Positions 1 through 12,131 of a stretch of DNA of 64,000 bases are shown piece by piece (the stretch's first letter is position 1; each line of letters starts with the position of its first letter). Below the pieces are notes generated by a model, which worked only from the letters and a program-made list of their open reading frames with translations, was not told the DNA's origin and made no database searches. Origin of the DNA: Papaver somniferum (lineage: Eukaryota > Streptophyta > Magnoliopsida > Ranunculales > Papaveraceae); NCBI RefSeq assembly GCF_003573695.1, contig NC_039359.1:139959939-140023938 (forward strand). The letters run 5' to 3'. The position numbers and the translations under genes were made by a program.

Positions 1-2041
1 CATGCATTGAATTCACCCAAACGGGATCGCTAAGAGCTTCATCAATATTTCTTGGTTCTACTTGTGACAGATAACAACCAAAATTGCAAATATTTTGAAG
101 TTGTCCTCTAGTCTTAGCTGTAGAATCTCTTCCCCCAATAACACTGTTGGGATCATGATTCCTTTGAACCCAGAGGTGTCGTGGAGGGACACGTTCTTGT
201 TCGTCCGGAGTAGCCTGATCAATGCTCTTCTCCTCGTCACTAATATCAGGATCAACAACAGTTGGGATGACTTTAACTGATTCGGGTGTTTCTTTGACTT
301 TCTCAATTGTCTCAGTTGGAGGCAATTCAGCAGGAGGATTATCATAATGAAAATCACTAATAACATCAATGATAACATTAGCAGATTCCATCATGACCTG
401 GGTTCTGAGATTAAACACTCGAAAACCACGACTATCAGAAGCATAGCCAAGGAAGATACCTTCATCACTTTTGGTATCAAATTTCCCTCTCTGTTCTCGA
501 TCTTTTAAGATGTAGCACTTACTTCCGAACACTCTGAGATAATGCAAGTTGGGTTTTCTACCGTACCACAACTCATAAGGAGTGTTTGGGGTTTTAGACC
601 GTAGGTAGACACGGTTGATCAAATAACATGCTGTAAAGACAGCTTCTCCCCAAAACCTTAAAGGTAAGTTTTTGTTATGGAGCATTACCCTGGCCATTTC
701 CTGAATGTTTCTGTTTTTTCTTTCTGCAACTCCATTAGCTTGAGGAGTAATAGGTGGAGAATATTGTTGAATGATTCCCAGTTCATCACAAAATTCAAAC
801 ACTTTAGTGTCCTTGAATTCAGTTCCACGGTCGCTTCTAATTTTCTTTAGTTTGCGACCTTGTTCGTTCTGGATTCTTTTAACAATAATCTTGAATTCAT
901 CAAGGGTTTCATTATTATGAGATAGGAACGCAACCCAAGTGAATCTGGTGTAATCATCTACCATAACCAAAGCATACTTCTTACCAGCAACAATAGGTTG
1001 TTGAATCGGTCCGAAGAGATCCATATGAATTAAATCAAGTGGAGCTTTAGTGATAATATCTCGAGATGATTTATGGTGAACTTTAGTTTGTTTAACCTTT
1101 TGACATGCACCACATACACCTTCAATCTTTGCATTGATTTTGGGAACACCTCTAACAAGTTCTTTGTTAATGATCTTAGTTAGAAGACGATTGCTGAACT
1201 GAGTATCCAGAAGATAACAGTTGTTTTTACCACGAGTTCCCTGAAAAATTACTTTCCCAGTTTTGTCTACAATGTCACATCCATTTGCATTGAAGACCAC
1301 TCGATGTCCTTTGTCACAGATTTGACTAATAGAAAGAAGATTTGCAGTCATACCTTTTACGAATACTACATTATGGATTTCAGGTACGCCGGATAGTTTG
1401 ATCATTCCCTTCTTTCTTATGTAGCAACAACTCTCATCTCCAAATGTTACTGGTCCTCCTTCACAGTCGTTTGAAGAAACAAACCAAGTGAGATCACCTG
1501 TCATATGTCTGCTACATCCACTGTCAAGAAACCATTGAAAGGGTGATGTTGATTTTAAAGCAAAAGCTCCCATACTATTAGTACTTTCCTGTTTAGGGTT
1601 TCCTAATAGTTTTGTACGTCCTTTTAGAGAAGCACTAAGTTGTTTAGTTTTCGTGTGAAGATTACTTTCAACTTTTAGGCTTTTTTGAAAGGACATAGAA
1701 GTATGTTGAAAGTGATTGGAGGAATCACAAAACAAACATGGGCCAACACTTTTAAATTAGTCAGAGAAGTTCTGAGTCATATCAGTTTTCACAACACTTG
1801 AACATTGTTTATTATCCGACTTACGACTGTTCTTCAGATAGGAACAACTGGAGTTATTCAGATCCACCAAAGGAATTTTGATGGATTTCAAATCCTTAAG
1901 CATTGCAATTTCTTCTATGATATCAGAGTTGATCCGGATTTGTCCATCCAATTTTTTCTGGAGAATAACCAGTTTATTAGAACTTCTTCTACGATTGTTT
2001 TTTAATCCTGGGGAAGAGTTTCTAGAGACTTTACTGTCCAT
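1..2041 (-). pseudogene. Copia polyprotein (Gag remnant, protease, integrase), 3' part outside window
   Basis: This frame encodes the polyprotein that processes and integrates element A. It reads on the minus strand from an ATG at 2041, 53 bases after the PBS. About 94 lysine/serine-rich residues end at TAA (1757-1759), and the same frame then stays open to base 1. A retropepsin motif WFLDSGCSRHMTG lies near 1500-1535. A GAG-pre-integrase cysteine motif (CGACQ) lies near 1110. The integrase core shows DLFGP near 1015, SDRGTEF near 830 and ITPQANGVAERKNR near 740. The downstream fold (FWGEA, YELWYG, FGSKCY) fits the Sirevirus branch. No UBN2 Gag domain is visible between the ATG and the protease, which is unusual because Sireviruses normally have a large Gag. 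The single in-frame TAA may be a true lesion or mark a Gag/Pol boundary. Confidence 0.88.
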
Positions 2042-2093
2042 AGAGTCAGATCGCTACAAACACAGACTTGTAAGGTCTTGAACGTGTTTGCCT

Positions 2094-2105
2094 GCTCTGA
2101 TACCA
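2094..2105 (-). other. Primer-binding site of element A (initiator tRNA-Met type)
   Basis: Reading minus, TGGTATCAGAGC begins two bases after the LTR end. This is the common plant copia PBS, complementary to the 3' end of initiator tRNA-Met. It fixes the orientation of A and the LTR boundary. Confidence 0.95.
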
Positions 2106-2107
2106 AT

Positions 2108-3948
2108 TGAAAGAGTATGGGTACAACAACCACACCCAATATTTCTATTAGCAATTTGTATGGACAAACTCCAATATACTTTCAAGAGAATCAACTAGAC
2201 TCAATCTTAATAAAGTATATCAAAGAGTTATATCTCTCTTTCTTGATTCAATTCTTTCTCAAGCAAATAGAACTCTGCGAGTGTAATTGAATACAAGAGA
2301 AATCACTTGAATGGTACCAAAGACCAATGTTCAAGTATCAATCAATTTCAATCAACAACCAAAGGTCGGATTTCCAATTGATTGATTTTAACGCACAACC
2401 TGTGATATTTAAATTATATAACAAAATATAATCCGAAATAGAAATAACACATACACCAGAATTTTATTAACGAGGAAACCGCAAATGCAGAAAAACCCCG
2501 GGACCTAGTCCAGATTGAACACACACTGTATTAAGCCGCTACATACACTAGCCTACTACAAACTAACTTCAGTCTGGACTGTAGTTGAACCCCAATCAAT
2601 CTCACACTGATCCAAGGTACAGTATGCTCCTACGTCTCTGATCCCAGCAGGATACTACGCACATGATTCCCTTAGATGATCTCACCCACAACTAAGAGTT
2701 GCTACGACCCAAATTCGAATACTTTAATAAACAAATCTCTATCATACAGAAAAGTCTACAGGAGTAGATAAATCTGTCTCCCACAGAAATACCTACAAGT
2801 TTTTGTTCCGTCTTTTGATAAATCAAGGTGAACAGGAACCAATTGATAGACCAGACTTATATTCCCGAAGAACAGCCTAGTATTATCAATCACCTCACAA
2901 CAATCTTAATTGACGCGGCGAAAGAAGATATTGTGGAATCACAAACGATGAGACGAAGATGTTTGTGATTAATTTTCTATCTTGCCTATCGGAGATATAA
3001 ACCTCAAGACAATCGTTACGATTGTACTCAAAACGATAGAAGATGCAAGATCAGATCACACAACTACGAGAAAGTAGTATCGGTTTGGCTTCACAATCCC
3101 AACGAAGTCTTTAAGTCGTTAACCTGGTTTACAAGAAGAAACCTAAGGTTAAAGGAGAATCGACTCTAGCTAATACAACTAGTATCACATAGGAGGTGCG
3201 GGGATTAGGTTTCCCAGTTGCTAGAGTTATCCCTTATATAGTCTTTCAAATCAAGGTTTGCAATCAATGTTAGCTTGGTAACAAAGCATTCAATATTCAC
3301 CGTTATATGAAAACCTGATTAGATTCAAGTTAATATCTTTCAACCGTTGGATCGAAAACTTAGCTTGTTACACACAAATGAGATGCATGATTTTAGGTTT
3401 GTGTCCCGTACCCAAACATGTACATTTGTTGGTTCAATAATAGTTAACAAAATGGTTAGCAATATGAGCACTTTCATATCAACCATATTCTTCTTCACCA
3501 TAACTAGTTCAAATGACTCAAATGAACTAGTTAGAGAGTTGTTCAATTGCAAGGAAATATTATGTAACTACACAAGACACAATCGAAGCAAAAACGATTT
3601 GATTCACTCGAATCGGTTCATGAACTTTATAGCCACGGTTTGCATTTAGCATTCTTTAGTTAATATAAATAAGTTCACAAACAATCGTCTTTAGATATAA
3701 CCAACTTAAGTTCGCAGACTTAGTTCGCGGACTTAAGTTTCCGGAAGGAGTTCTCAAACTCCAACAGATATTCTCGGGTCGAAAACTTCCGCCAGTTCGC
3801 GGACTGGGTTCGCGGACTGAGTTCACGGCTCTTGTTCAGGTTCTCTTGATCAACAAAGTTCGCAAACTTCGGTTCCAAGAAAAAGGACTTATACATATAT
3901 GTGTTGCCACACAATGCCTTATATCCAACATTGGTTATATAATCTAAA
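2108..3948 (-). repeat. Element A 5' LTR, PBS-proximal part
   Basis: This block aligns in reverse with the LTRs of D, E and F: the same TATA region, the same 'GGTACCGTtCAAGT' type segment and the same end before the PBS. It stops at 3948, where G1 begins, and resumes at 16230. A TATATAAGG box on the minus strand lies at about 3233-3241. An array of TTCGCGAA-type near-palindromes lies at about 3700-3880. Several small open frames here are spurious LTR sequence. Confidence 0.9.
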
Positions 3949-6493
3949 TGATAGGTGTAGAATACACCCTATTTATTATCTATTGTTTATGCTTTCTTTG
4001 TTGTTTTTCTTGTGAATTATGTATTTTATGCGTGTTTTTGAGTTATTAGGTAATCTGGAGTCGCATGGAGGAAAAGTAGAAGAAATTACCCAATTTGAGC
4101 AAGAAAGGCACAATTGTCATTTTAAAGGGAACACTATATGGAGCCCAGTCGAGGTTAAGGGGCAACTTTATTTGGAGGAGTACTAAACACATGATAGCTG
4201 AGGTTAAGGAGGTTGCCATCTGGGTGGACCTTATCTAAACAGGTGGGTTGTCTGAATCCATCACCCAAATGATAACTAACCCTAAACGTTGTCTCGTCCC
4301 AAATCATTAGCACCTGAATTTAAGAAAAAGAGAGAGGAGAAAACAACAGCTCATCTGCTGATCCGATTCGAGAGGAAAGTGTAAGAACGAAGAAGATGGT
4401 GTTGGTAATGGAGAAATTAGATCGAGAAGGAACTGAGGCTGCTGTAAATCCGAGAAGGGGATCTGAGATTGATGTGGAGAGATGAAATTGAAAGTTGCAG
4501 TGAATGAATGGAGTTAGGGTTTGCTTCTTCTGGTAAATCAGATGAAGAAATTATGAATTGACAGGGTTTCTGAAGACAGAGATGATGGAATCGATAGAGA
4601 AGATATTGAGGGTTTGCTTCTGAATCTAAGATAGAGATGGAGGGTTTGCTGTTGATCAATTGAACAGAGAAGAAGAGATTGAGATTGGGTTTGCGCTGAA
4701 ATTGAAGATGGTCTGAGATGGGTTCGATCTGTGAATACGAGAGCTTCCATTTAATTGAAAATGGGTAAACTCATTTCGAGTTTCTATTGATTGAAGAGAA
4801 AGATTAATTAATAGAAGAGATGGTGATGACGCTGCTGAGTTCAGAGATGAATGCTGAGAAGGAATGAAATTGTGTGTGCTGCTATGGGGTTCAAGATGCA
4901 GTTCATGTTGGTGTTATTGCAGCTTGAATACAAGATTGAACTAAAGAAAGAAATGGTTCCAGTTTATAGTAGCAGGAACTAAGCAACAAAGAAGATCAGA
5001 TGGAGTTTGAGTTTGTAATGAAGAATTGAGCTGTTACAATGGTGGAGTTTATGCTGCAAGAGCAGGCAATTGGGAGATGAAGATGATATTGCAGCTGAGA
5101 GTTACAGGGAATGATGGAATGGTTTGTGAACTGCTAAACTAGATGTATGATAGGATTTCTTAACAGGTGAAGAAAGAAAGGACTGAACTTGGCCTGAGAA
5201 AATCCTGTAAATAGACAGAACTCGGCCGAGTTTCGATTCAGGCGAGTCAACTCGGTGATCCAGGTGAGTCGACAAAATAACGGCGTCGTCATTCATACTG
5301 TTAAAGAAGACGGTGACCCAGAAAGACTGTTAGTTTGACTCAGGCTGCCGGCGACAGATTTGAGGTCACCGATGGTGACTTTTCCGACCGAATTCCGGTG
5401 GTCCCGAGAACTTTTCAGGCGGCCAAAAACACAGAAATTTGTGAAGAATTCTCTAGACTCATCTAGACTCATGGGTCTGAGGAATTGGACTTGAATTTGG
5501 AAAGTGAAGATGGAAGATTTGAGAAAGACAAGGATTTGGAAAGAAGACTTAGAAAGGGAAAGGGATTCTATTCCAAAGAGGATTGCAAGGAAATTGAAGC
5601 CTATAAATATAGAAGTTCTCTTCTTTTCTCTAGATACTTTTGCACACCTCTACACACACAACACTTCTCTTTTCTTTATTCTTTGTGTGAACTCCTTAGC
5701 ATGAGTAGCTAATTTTCTATTGATTGAGGATGAATTCCTAGTTCTTAACATATAATTTGAGTTTTTGTTTCAATTCTACTTTGAAGTTTTCACATGATTA
5801 TCGTTTGTTTTTACTAATAGGAATGTTTATACATTCATGGTTGACTGATAGATTGTTTAGAGTGCACGCTAAATTGATTTGTTAATTTGACCTAAAGCTA
5901 GTAGAAGTTAGGAAAAACGTAATCATTCTCGACACTTTACACAAGTAGAAAACACGAGACCTTGCAGAGGGATTCTGTGGAGCTATTGTGTGTGAAAACA
6001 ACGCTAGAAAGTGGACCAAGCGAACCGAGTCTAACTACTAGTACCAAACCTAAATTCATAAATCTTAATGCATTCGGGGAATTACATCTTGTAAGCGAAC
6101 CTCAATGTGGTTCTTTTGAATAGAATCTGATAACTAAGCGGACCTGTTACTCAGTTAAACAAGGAATTTTGGGGTTAGCTAAGCGAACCTGCTATCCGAC
6201 GGTTGGTGATAATCTGTGACTAATAAAAAGTGGAAAAGAACATAACTTGAATCATTGTTTTGCAACGAAGAACGATTCCTTGATCGAACTTGTCTTATTG
6301 ATTTCAACTTACACTTTTGATTGCTTTATTTACTTTCTTTTTCTTTATAAATTCTAAAACCCAAACCTCCCTTTTTGTGACAATTAAACAACTAAAACCT
6401 CTTGCTCCTCGTAGGAACGAATTTGGATACACTATATTACTTGTTAATTAAGTGAAAAAATATTAATTAATTTGTTGTTGTTACGACACGAAA
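3949..6493 (+). repeat. G1 5' LTR
   Basis: This LTR matches 13700-16229 along its whole length with scattered substitutions and small indels, for example an extra copy of 'ctctagactcat' near 5450. It begins TGATAGG. The 3' end is slightly ambiguous (ACACGAAA here, ACACGCATCA in the right copy). The small open frames here lie in non-coding LTR sequence. Confidence 0.93.
5602..5610 (+). promoter_or_regulatory. Probable TATA box of the G1 LTR
   Basis: TATAAATAT lies about 890 bp before the LTR end. The matching place in the right LTR (15337-15345) reads TATTAATAG, so that copy is degraded. The assignment rests on sequence only. Confidence 0.5.
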
Positions 6494-6496
6494 TTT

Positions 6497-6513
6497 TGGC
6501 GCCGCTGCCGTGG
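6497..6513 (+). other. G1 primer-binding site
   Basis: TGGCGCCGCTGCCGTGG lies three or four bases after the LTR end. It resembles the tRNA-Asp type PBS (TGGCGCCGTTGCCGGGG) common in Athila and related plant gypsy elements, with a few mismatches. Confidence 0.85.
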
Positions 6514-6779
6514 AGCAGCGGACGATTTTAGTTGCTTTATTTTTTTCTTTTTGCTTTATTCTTGCTTTGTTAGATTCTATATCGTATCTAACTTAGTTTT
6601 TGAGAATCTTGTTTCAGGTACTATATCTTTGGTGAATGTTTAAAGAGGGCAAAACGAGTCCAATTGGTATACGTCTTCGATCCGACACTCTACTGAAGGA
6701 CTTCATTCAAGCGGTTAACACTCCGCTTCCTCCTTCTTCATCAAGTGAATTCGCAGATTCAAACATATAAGAAGAAGCA

Positions 6780-7913
6780 ATGGGTGATCGTACACTCAAG
6801 GACCTAGCTTCTCACAAGCTCGATACACAACAATGGTGTGTCCAAACTAACTCAACCTTCGAGATCAAGCCGGGGTTGATTAGAGAGTTACCAAAGTTTC
6901 ATGGCATGGTGAACGAAGATCCAAACAAACATCTTATGGACTTCTATACCATAGTCATGGCCATGCTTCCACCGGAGACTGATGCAGATGGAGCAATGTT
7001 GAAAGCTTCCCCGTTCTCTTTGGCGGGCAATGCTAAGGAATGGTTGTATTATTTGCCTTCCGGAAGCATCACAACATGGAATGGGATGAAGAAACTTTTC
7101 CTTGAGAGATATTTTCCTGCATCAAAAGCTACTCAAATTCGCAAGGAGATTTGTGGATTGAAGAAAAATGTGGGAGAGTCATTGTATGAATGTTAGGAGC
7201 GATACAAGAGATTGGTGGCAAGCTGTCCACACCATCAATTCAGTGACGTTATGATCCTCCAATACTTTTACGAAGCTCTCCACCCAAGTGATAGATCTCT
7301 TCTTGACGCCGCGGGTGGTGGTGCACTAATGAACAAGACGTTGGACCAAGCTAGAGAGTTGATTGAAAGTATGGCTGCAAACTCGCAACAATTCTACACA
7401 AGAGAAGAACCAATGTTTAGGCGAGTGCATGAAGTTAGTGATTCATCATCACACCTTGATCAAAGGATGGGTAACATGGAGATAATGATGCAAAGGATGC
7501 CTGCGGTTATCATACCTTCATATGATGAAGAGTTGGAACAAGCAAATACTTTGTTTCCAAATCAAAGGCCAAGGTACGATCCATACTCCAATACTTACAA
7601 TCCCGGTTGGAAGGATCACCCTAATTTTAGTTATGCTAACAAGCAACTGGCGGCTCCTAATCCATATGTGCACCAAGGTGGTTTCCAACAACCACGCTTT
7701 CATCCTCAACAACAATTCCAACCTCAAGTGAAGGAACAAGGATCTTAGATAGATGATAAGCTTAATGTCATGATGCAAGGTATTACGTCATTGTTTCAAC
7801 AAAATCAACAAAAGACCGATTCGTCCATCAAGGATTTACAAACTCAAATGGGACAATTGGCAACCGATGTGAACCTATTGAAATCTCAAGAATCTACAAA
7901 GCTTCCTTCATAA
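6780..7913 (+). pseudogene. G1 gag (broken)
   Basis: Gag is the capsid protein of the element. The ATG at 6780 follows a leader of about 280 bp. The retrotransposon Gag core runs roughly from residue 35 to 180, with the typical LAGNAKEWLYYLP and FLERYFPASKA segments. TAG at 7194 replaces a residue inside the core (YEC*ERYKRL), and the same frame reopens at once. A second TAG lies at about 7746. After it the frame reads a Gag tail (QMGQLATDVN) up to a TAA near 7911. The C-terminal half is rich in Q, P and Y. No zinc knuckle is visible, as is usual for Athila. Confidence 0.88.
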
Positions 7914-7923
7914 CCATTTGTGA

Positions 7924-9155
7924 ATGCAAGAGAGAATGTTAAATTTGGTTACCTTGAGGAGTGGAAGACAAGTGGAGAATCCAAGTCATCATGAAGAAGC
8001 TAGTGAAGAGTTAGTCAAAGACAAGGAGGAAGTCGCACCAAGGGAGGATTCAACACCAACCGCCGAATCTAAGGAACCGGTTCCTATTTTCACTATTCCA
8101 CCTCCTTTTCCTAGTCGTTTTGCTAAATCCAAGAAAGAAGCTCAAGACAAGGCACTCATGGATATCTTCAAGAAGATTGAAATCAACATCCCATTCATCG
8201 AGGCCATCAAGACAATGCCAAGGTATGCTAAGTTCATGAAGGAATTATGCACAAAGAAGGATAGGTTGCTTGATAATGAAATTACTAAAGTTGGCGAGAG
8301 CGCGTCGGCTATGCTATTGAAGAAGATGCCTACAAAGTGCACGAATCCCGGTGGTTTCACGGTTCCAATCACTATTGGTATTAAAAGGTTTGAACATGCT
8401 TTACTTGACTTAGGAGCTTCCATTAGTGTCATATCGGCCGATATATATGACTCCTTGAATCTTGGACCTTTGAAAGAGACAAGAGTTATTATCCAATTAG
8501 CAAACAAGTCTAACATATATCCTAAGGGACTTGTAGAAGACGTGCTAGTACAAGTGAATGAGCTAATTTTCCGGTTGATTTCTTCGTGGTGGATATGGAC
8601 AATAATGAGAACCGGTCGTCTACTTGTTTACTTCTTGGGAGGCCATTTATGAAGACCGCAAAGACGAAGATTGATATTGATAAGGGTACACTCACTATGG
8701 AATTCGACAAGGAAATAATACACTTTAACATATTTGAATCCATGCGCTACCCAAGTGATGTGCATTCCGTTTACTCCATTGATGTGATTAGTTCATTAGC
8801 GCAACAAATGGTGGAATTGAGTCAAGAGGACGAACTTTATATGGTGTTGCAAAAGAGCATTGAATTGGACGTCCACGTCTTGTCTAATTTGGATGTTGAA
8901 ATCTCTAAGGAATTGGTGGAGATGTGTGGTTCCTTGGCGACATTACAAGGAGCTAAAATGGGTAATGTTTCATATATTTCTTTACCCGTGAATGATGAAA
9001 TACTTGTACCATCTATTGTGAAGGCGCCTAAACTAGAGTTGAAGCCACTTCCGGACCATTTGAAATATGCGTTATTGGGAGATGGAGATGAGCTTCCGGT
9101 GATTATTGCAAAGAACTCACACCGGTACAAGAAGACCGTTTGCTTAGAGTCTTGA
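7924..9155 (+). pseudogene. G1 protease and start of pol (frameshifted)
   Basis: This region begins near the Athila signature TLRSGRQVE and continues through the conserved linker (NIPFIEAIKTMPRYAKFMK) into a retropepsin. The active-site motif there is DLGASISV near 8407-8430, where plant gypsy proteases have D-L/S-G-A/S. The frame shifts near 8580-8600, between the blocks ending at 8652 and starting at 8586. It continues with LLGRPFMKTAKTKID, a typical flap-to-helix segment, to a stop at 9155. It would have matured the polyprotein, but at least one frameshift makes it non-functional. Confidence 0.85.
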
Positions 9156-10569
9156 AAGATCATAAAATGGCTATTGGGTGGAAAATTGCGGACATCAAGG
9201 GTATTAGTCCCTTCATGTGCATGCATAGGATTCTAATGGAAGAGAACGTGAAGCCAGTACGTGATGCTTAACGTAGGCTTAATCCTCCCATGATGGAGGT
9301 TGTGAAGAAAGAGATACTCAAATTGCTAAGTGTGGGGTAATCTACTCAATTTCCGATAGCAAGTGGGTTAGTTCGGTACAAGTGGTACCAAAGAAGTACG
9401 GTGTTACGGTTGTTAGAAATCAAGACGATGAACTTGTTCCTACAAGAGTTCAAACCGGTTGGAGAGTGTGCATTGACTATAGAAAGATTAATTCCGCAAC
9501 CCGAAAGGATCACTTTCCTTTACTTTTCATTGATCAAATGTTGGAGCGGTTAGCAGGGCATTCTCATTATTGTTTCTTGGACGGTTATTCGGGATACAAC
9601 CAAATTGTTATTGCACCGGAGGACCAAGAGAAGACCACTTTCACTTGTCTGTTTGGAACGTTTGCATATAGACGGATGTCGTTTGGTCTTTGCAATGCAC
9701 CTGCTACTTTCCAAAGATGCATGGTAAGTATATTCTCGGATTATGTGGAGCGCATCATTGAGGTATTTATGGACGATTTTAGTGTTTATGGCAATTCTTT
9801 TGATAGTTGTTTAGACAACCTTGAACTAGTTCTTAAACAATGCATAGACACAAACCTTGTCCTTAATTGGGAGAAATATCACTTTATGGTAAACCACGAC
9901 ATAGTACTTGGTCACATTGTGTCCTCTCGAGGGCTCGAAGTGGACAAGTCAAAGATAGATTTAATAAGAAACTTACAATATCCCACTTCGGTGAGGGAGA
10001 TCCGTTCATTTCTTGGCCATGCAGGTTTCTATAGGCGATTTATCAAGGATTTCTCCAAAATCTCCATGCCGATGTGCAAGTTATTACAAAAGGAGGTACC
10101 TTTTGAATTCAACAAGGAATGCAAGGATGCCTTTGACAAATTGAAGGCAATGTTGACAAGTGCACCAATTATAACATCACTGGGTTGGAATCTTCCATTT
10201 GAATTAATGTGTGATGCTAGTGATTATGCGGTTGGAGCCGTTTTGGGTTAAAGAGTGGAAAAGTTGTCCCATGTTATCTATTATGCATCTAGGACCCTTA
10301 ATGATGCACAAATCAACTATTCTACCACAAAGAAGGAGTTATTGGCTATAGTTTTTGCATTGGAAAAATTTTGATCATACTTGGTGGGCACAAAGGTTAT
10401 TGTGTATTCCGATCATGCCGCACTAAAACACTTAATAAAGAAGAAAAAAGCTAAGCCAAGACTAATCCGGTGGATCCTATTGCTACAAGAGTTCGACATA
10501 GAAATTTGAGACAAGAGAGGTGTGGAGAATACTTTTGCGGATCATCTTAGTAGACTTGTTATGTCTTAA
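9156..10569 (+). pseudogene. G1 reverse transcriptase and RNase H (broken)
   Basis: RT and RNase H copy the RNA genome into DNA. The main RT frame is 9382-10251, with GWRVCIDYRKIN, the finger/palm segment YSGYNQI, FGLCNAPATFQRCM and the catalytic VFMDDF (aspartates near 9770). TAA at about 10249 ends the frame just before RNase H. RNase H then continues in the same frame with [20 protein letters not shown], another stop near 10372, and [26 protein letters not shown] lies near 10510-10557. The RT start upstream of 9382 (MHRILMEE... KLLSVGVIYSISDSKWVS) is frameshifted and contains a stop near 9270. Confidence 0.92.
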
Positions 10570-10599
10570 GAAGAACTTCCATTACAAGACCGCTTTCCG

Positions 10600-11923
10600 G
10601 ACGAACAACTTTTCTCCTTGGAAGAAACAACACCTTGGTACGCGGATATAATGAATTATTTGGTGACAAGAAAGGTACCTAGTATAATGTCCAACTTCCA
10701 AAAGATGAAACTTAAGAACAATATGTGTGGGATGAACCATACTTATGGAAATATGGCGTTGATCAAATAATACGAAGGTGCGTACCTAACTCCGAATTTC
10801 AATCCATTCTCTCTTTTTGTCACACTCTTCCTTATGGTGGCCATTTTGGTGCTAAACGTACCGCTCTCAAAGTTCTCGAGAGTGGATTTTATTGGCCCAC
10901 CTTGTTTGAAGATTCATATGTTTTTTTGTAAATCGTGTGATAGATGTCAACGAACGGGCAATCTAGGTGCTCGAAATCAAATTCCACTCACACCAATTCT
11001 CGCCGTTGAGATTTTTGATATGTGGGGTATTGATTTTATGGGCCCTTTTGTCAATTCGAATGGAAACTTTTATATATTTCTTGCCGTAGATTATGTTTCG
11101 AAATGGGTGGAAGCTAGAGCCACCAAAAACTAATGATTCTTAAATTGTTTGTGATTTTGTAAGAGAAAACATATTCACTAGGCATGGTAAACCAAGAGTG
11201 GTGATAAGCGATGGAGGCTCACATTTAAAGAAGTCTTTCCACGCTCTCCTCAAGAAGTACAACATAACACACAAGATTGGTACGCCTTACCATCCACAAA
11301 CTAGTGGACAAGCAGAAATTTAAAACCGTGAGATCAAGTCCATTCTTGAGAAAACGGTGAATACAACAAGGAAAGATTGGAGCTTTAAGATCAATGATGC
11401 ACTTTGGGCGTATAAAACGACGTACAAGACACCGATTGGTATGTCTCCATATCAGTTGGTTTATGGAAAAAGTTGTCATCTCCTGGTTGAACTTGAACAT
11501 AAGGCTTATTGAGCGATAAAGAAATGCAACATGGAGTATGATGAAGCGGGGAAGAAAAGAAAGTTGCAATTAAATGAGTTAGAGGAGATACGTAATGATG
11601 CTTACGAGAGTGCCCGGATTTACAAGGAAAAGACCAAGCTTTTTCATGACAAGATGATTTCTCGGAAAAGTTTTGTTGTGGGAAAAAAAGTTCTTTTGTT
11701 TAATACTCGTTTACGTTTATTTCCCGGTAGGCTTAAGTCCCGTTGGGTGGGACCATTTATTGTTACTAATGTTTATGATCACGGTGCAGTTGAAATTGTT
11801 AGCGACAAAACAGGAAAACCTTTCAAAGTCAACGGCCATAGGTTGAAGCCATATTATGAAAACTTTCCAATGGATCATGTGGACGTGATTGGACTTCGAG
11901 ATGTGCTCCCTCTGGAGGAGTAA
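10600..11923 (+). pseudogene. G1 integrase (broken) with C-terminal domain
   Basis: Integrase inserts the DNA copy into the genome. The HHCC zinc domain runs from about 10800 (CHTLPYGGHFGAKRT) to CKSCDRCQRTG near 10930-10965, with a frameshift between 10931 and 10834. The DDE core shows MWGIDFMGPF near 11020, [10 protein letters not shown] near 11200 and HPQTSGQAE near 11290. Stops lie after ATKN (11133) and near 11322. The last block, 11531-11923, holds the C-terminal domain ([18 protein letters not shown]) and ends in a natural stop. Several stops and shifts make the gene dead. Confidence 0.9.
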
Positions 11924-11936
11924 TGTGAAGCATGAG

Positions 11937-11985
11937 CTAAGTCGGGCCGTCGACTTTAAAACAAGCGCTTCGTGGGAGGCAACCC
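11937..11985 (+). other. Conserved Athila-type post-pol motif
   Basis: Immediately after the pol stop the sequence holds GGGCCGTCGAC, then AAGCGCTTCGTGGGAGGCAA. From memory, very similar strings (AAGCGCTT...GGGAGGCAACCCA) follow pol in Athila-like elements of many plants. AAGCGCTT is itself a perfect palindrome. The function is unknown to me. A structured RNA, splice or translation signal is possible. Confidence 0.6.
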
Positions 11986-12091
11986 ATTGGTTTAGTATTT
12001 CTTATCCTTTTGTTTTTTTATTTTTTTATTTATTTTTCTTGTTCCATATCATGTTAGGATTTTCCACCTTGACTTTACTAGGAGGATTCAA

Positions 12092-12131
12092 TTACATTGA
12101 GGACAATGTAAGGTTTAAGTGTGGGGGAGTG
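12092..12131 (+). other. Hairpin plus internal polypurine tract of G1
   Basis: A perfect 8-bp stem, TTACATTG / CAATGTAA, with loop AGGA (12092-12111) lies just before the tract AAGTGTGGGGGAGTGG. This tract repeats the core AAGTGTGGGGGA of the true PPT at 13685-13696. It may be a second, central plus-strand priming site. This is inferred from sequence alone. Confidence 0.6.

Noticed and set aside
4417..5712. Several 60-86-codon frames on both strands
   Set aside because: They lie inside the G1 LTR, their equivalents in the right LTR are broken or absent, and they show no protein motifs.
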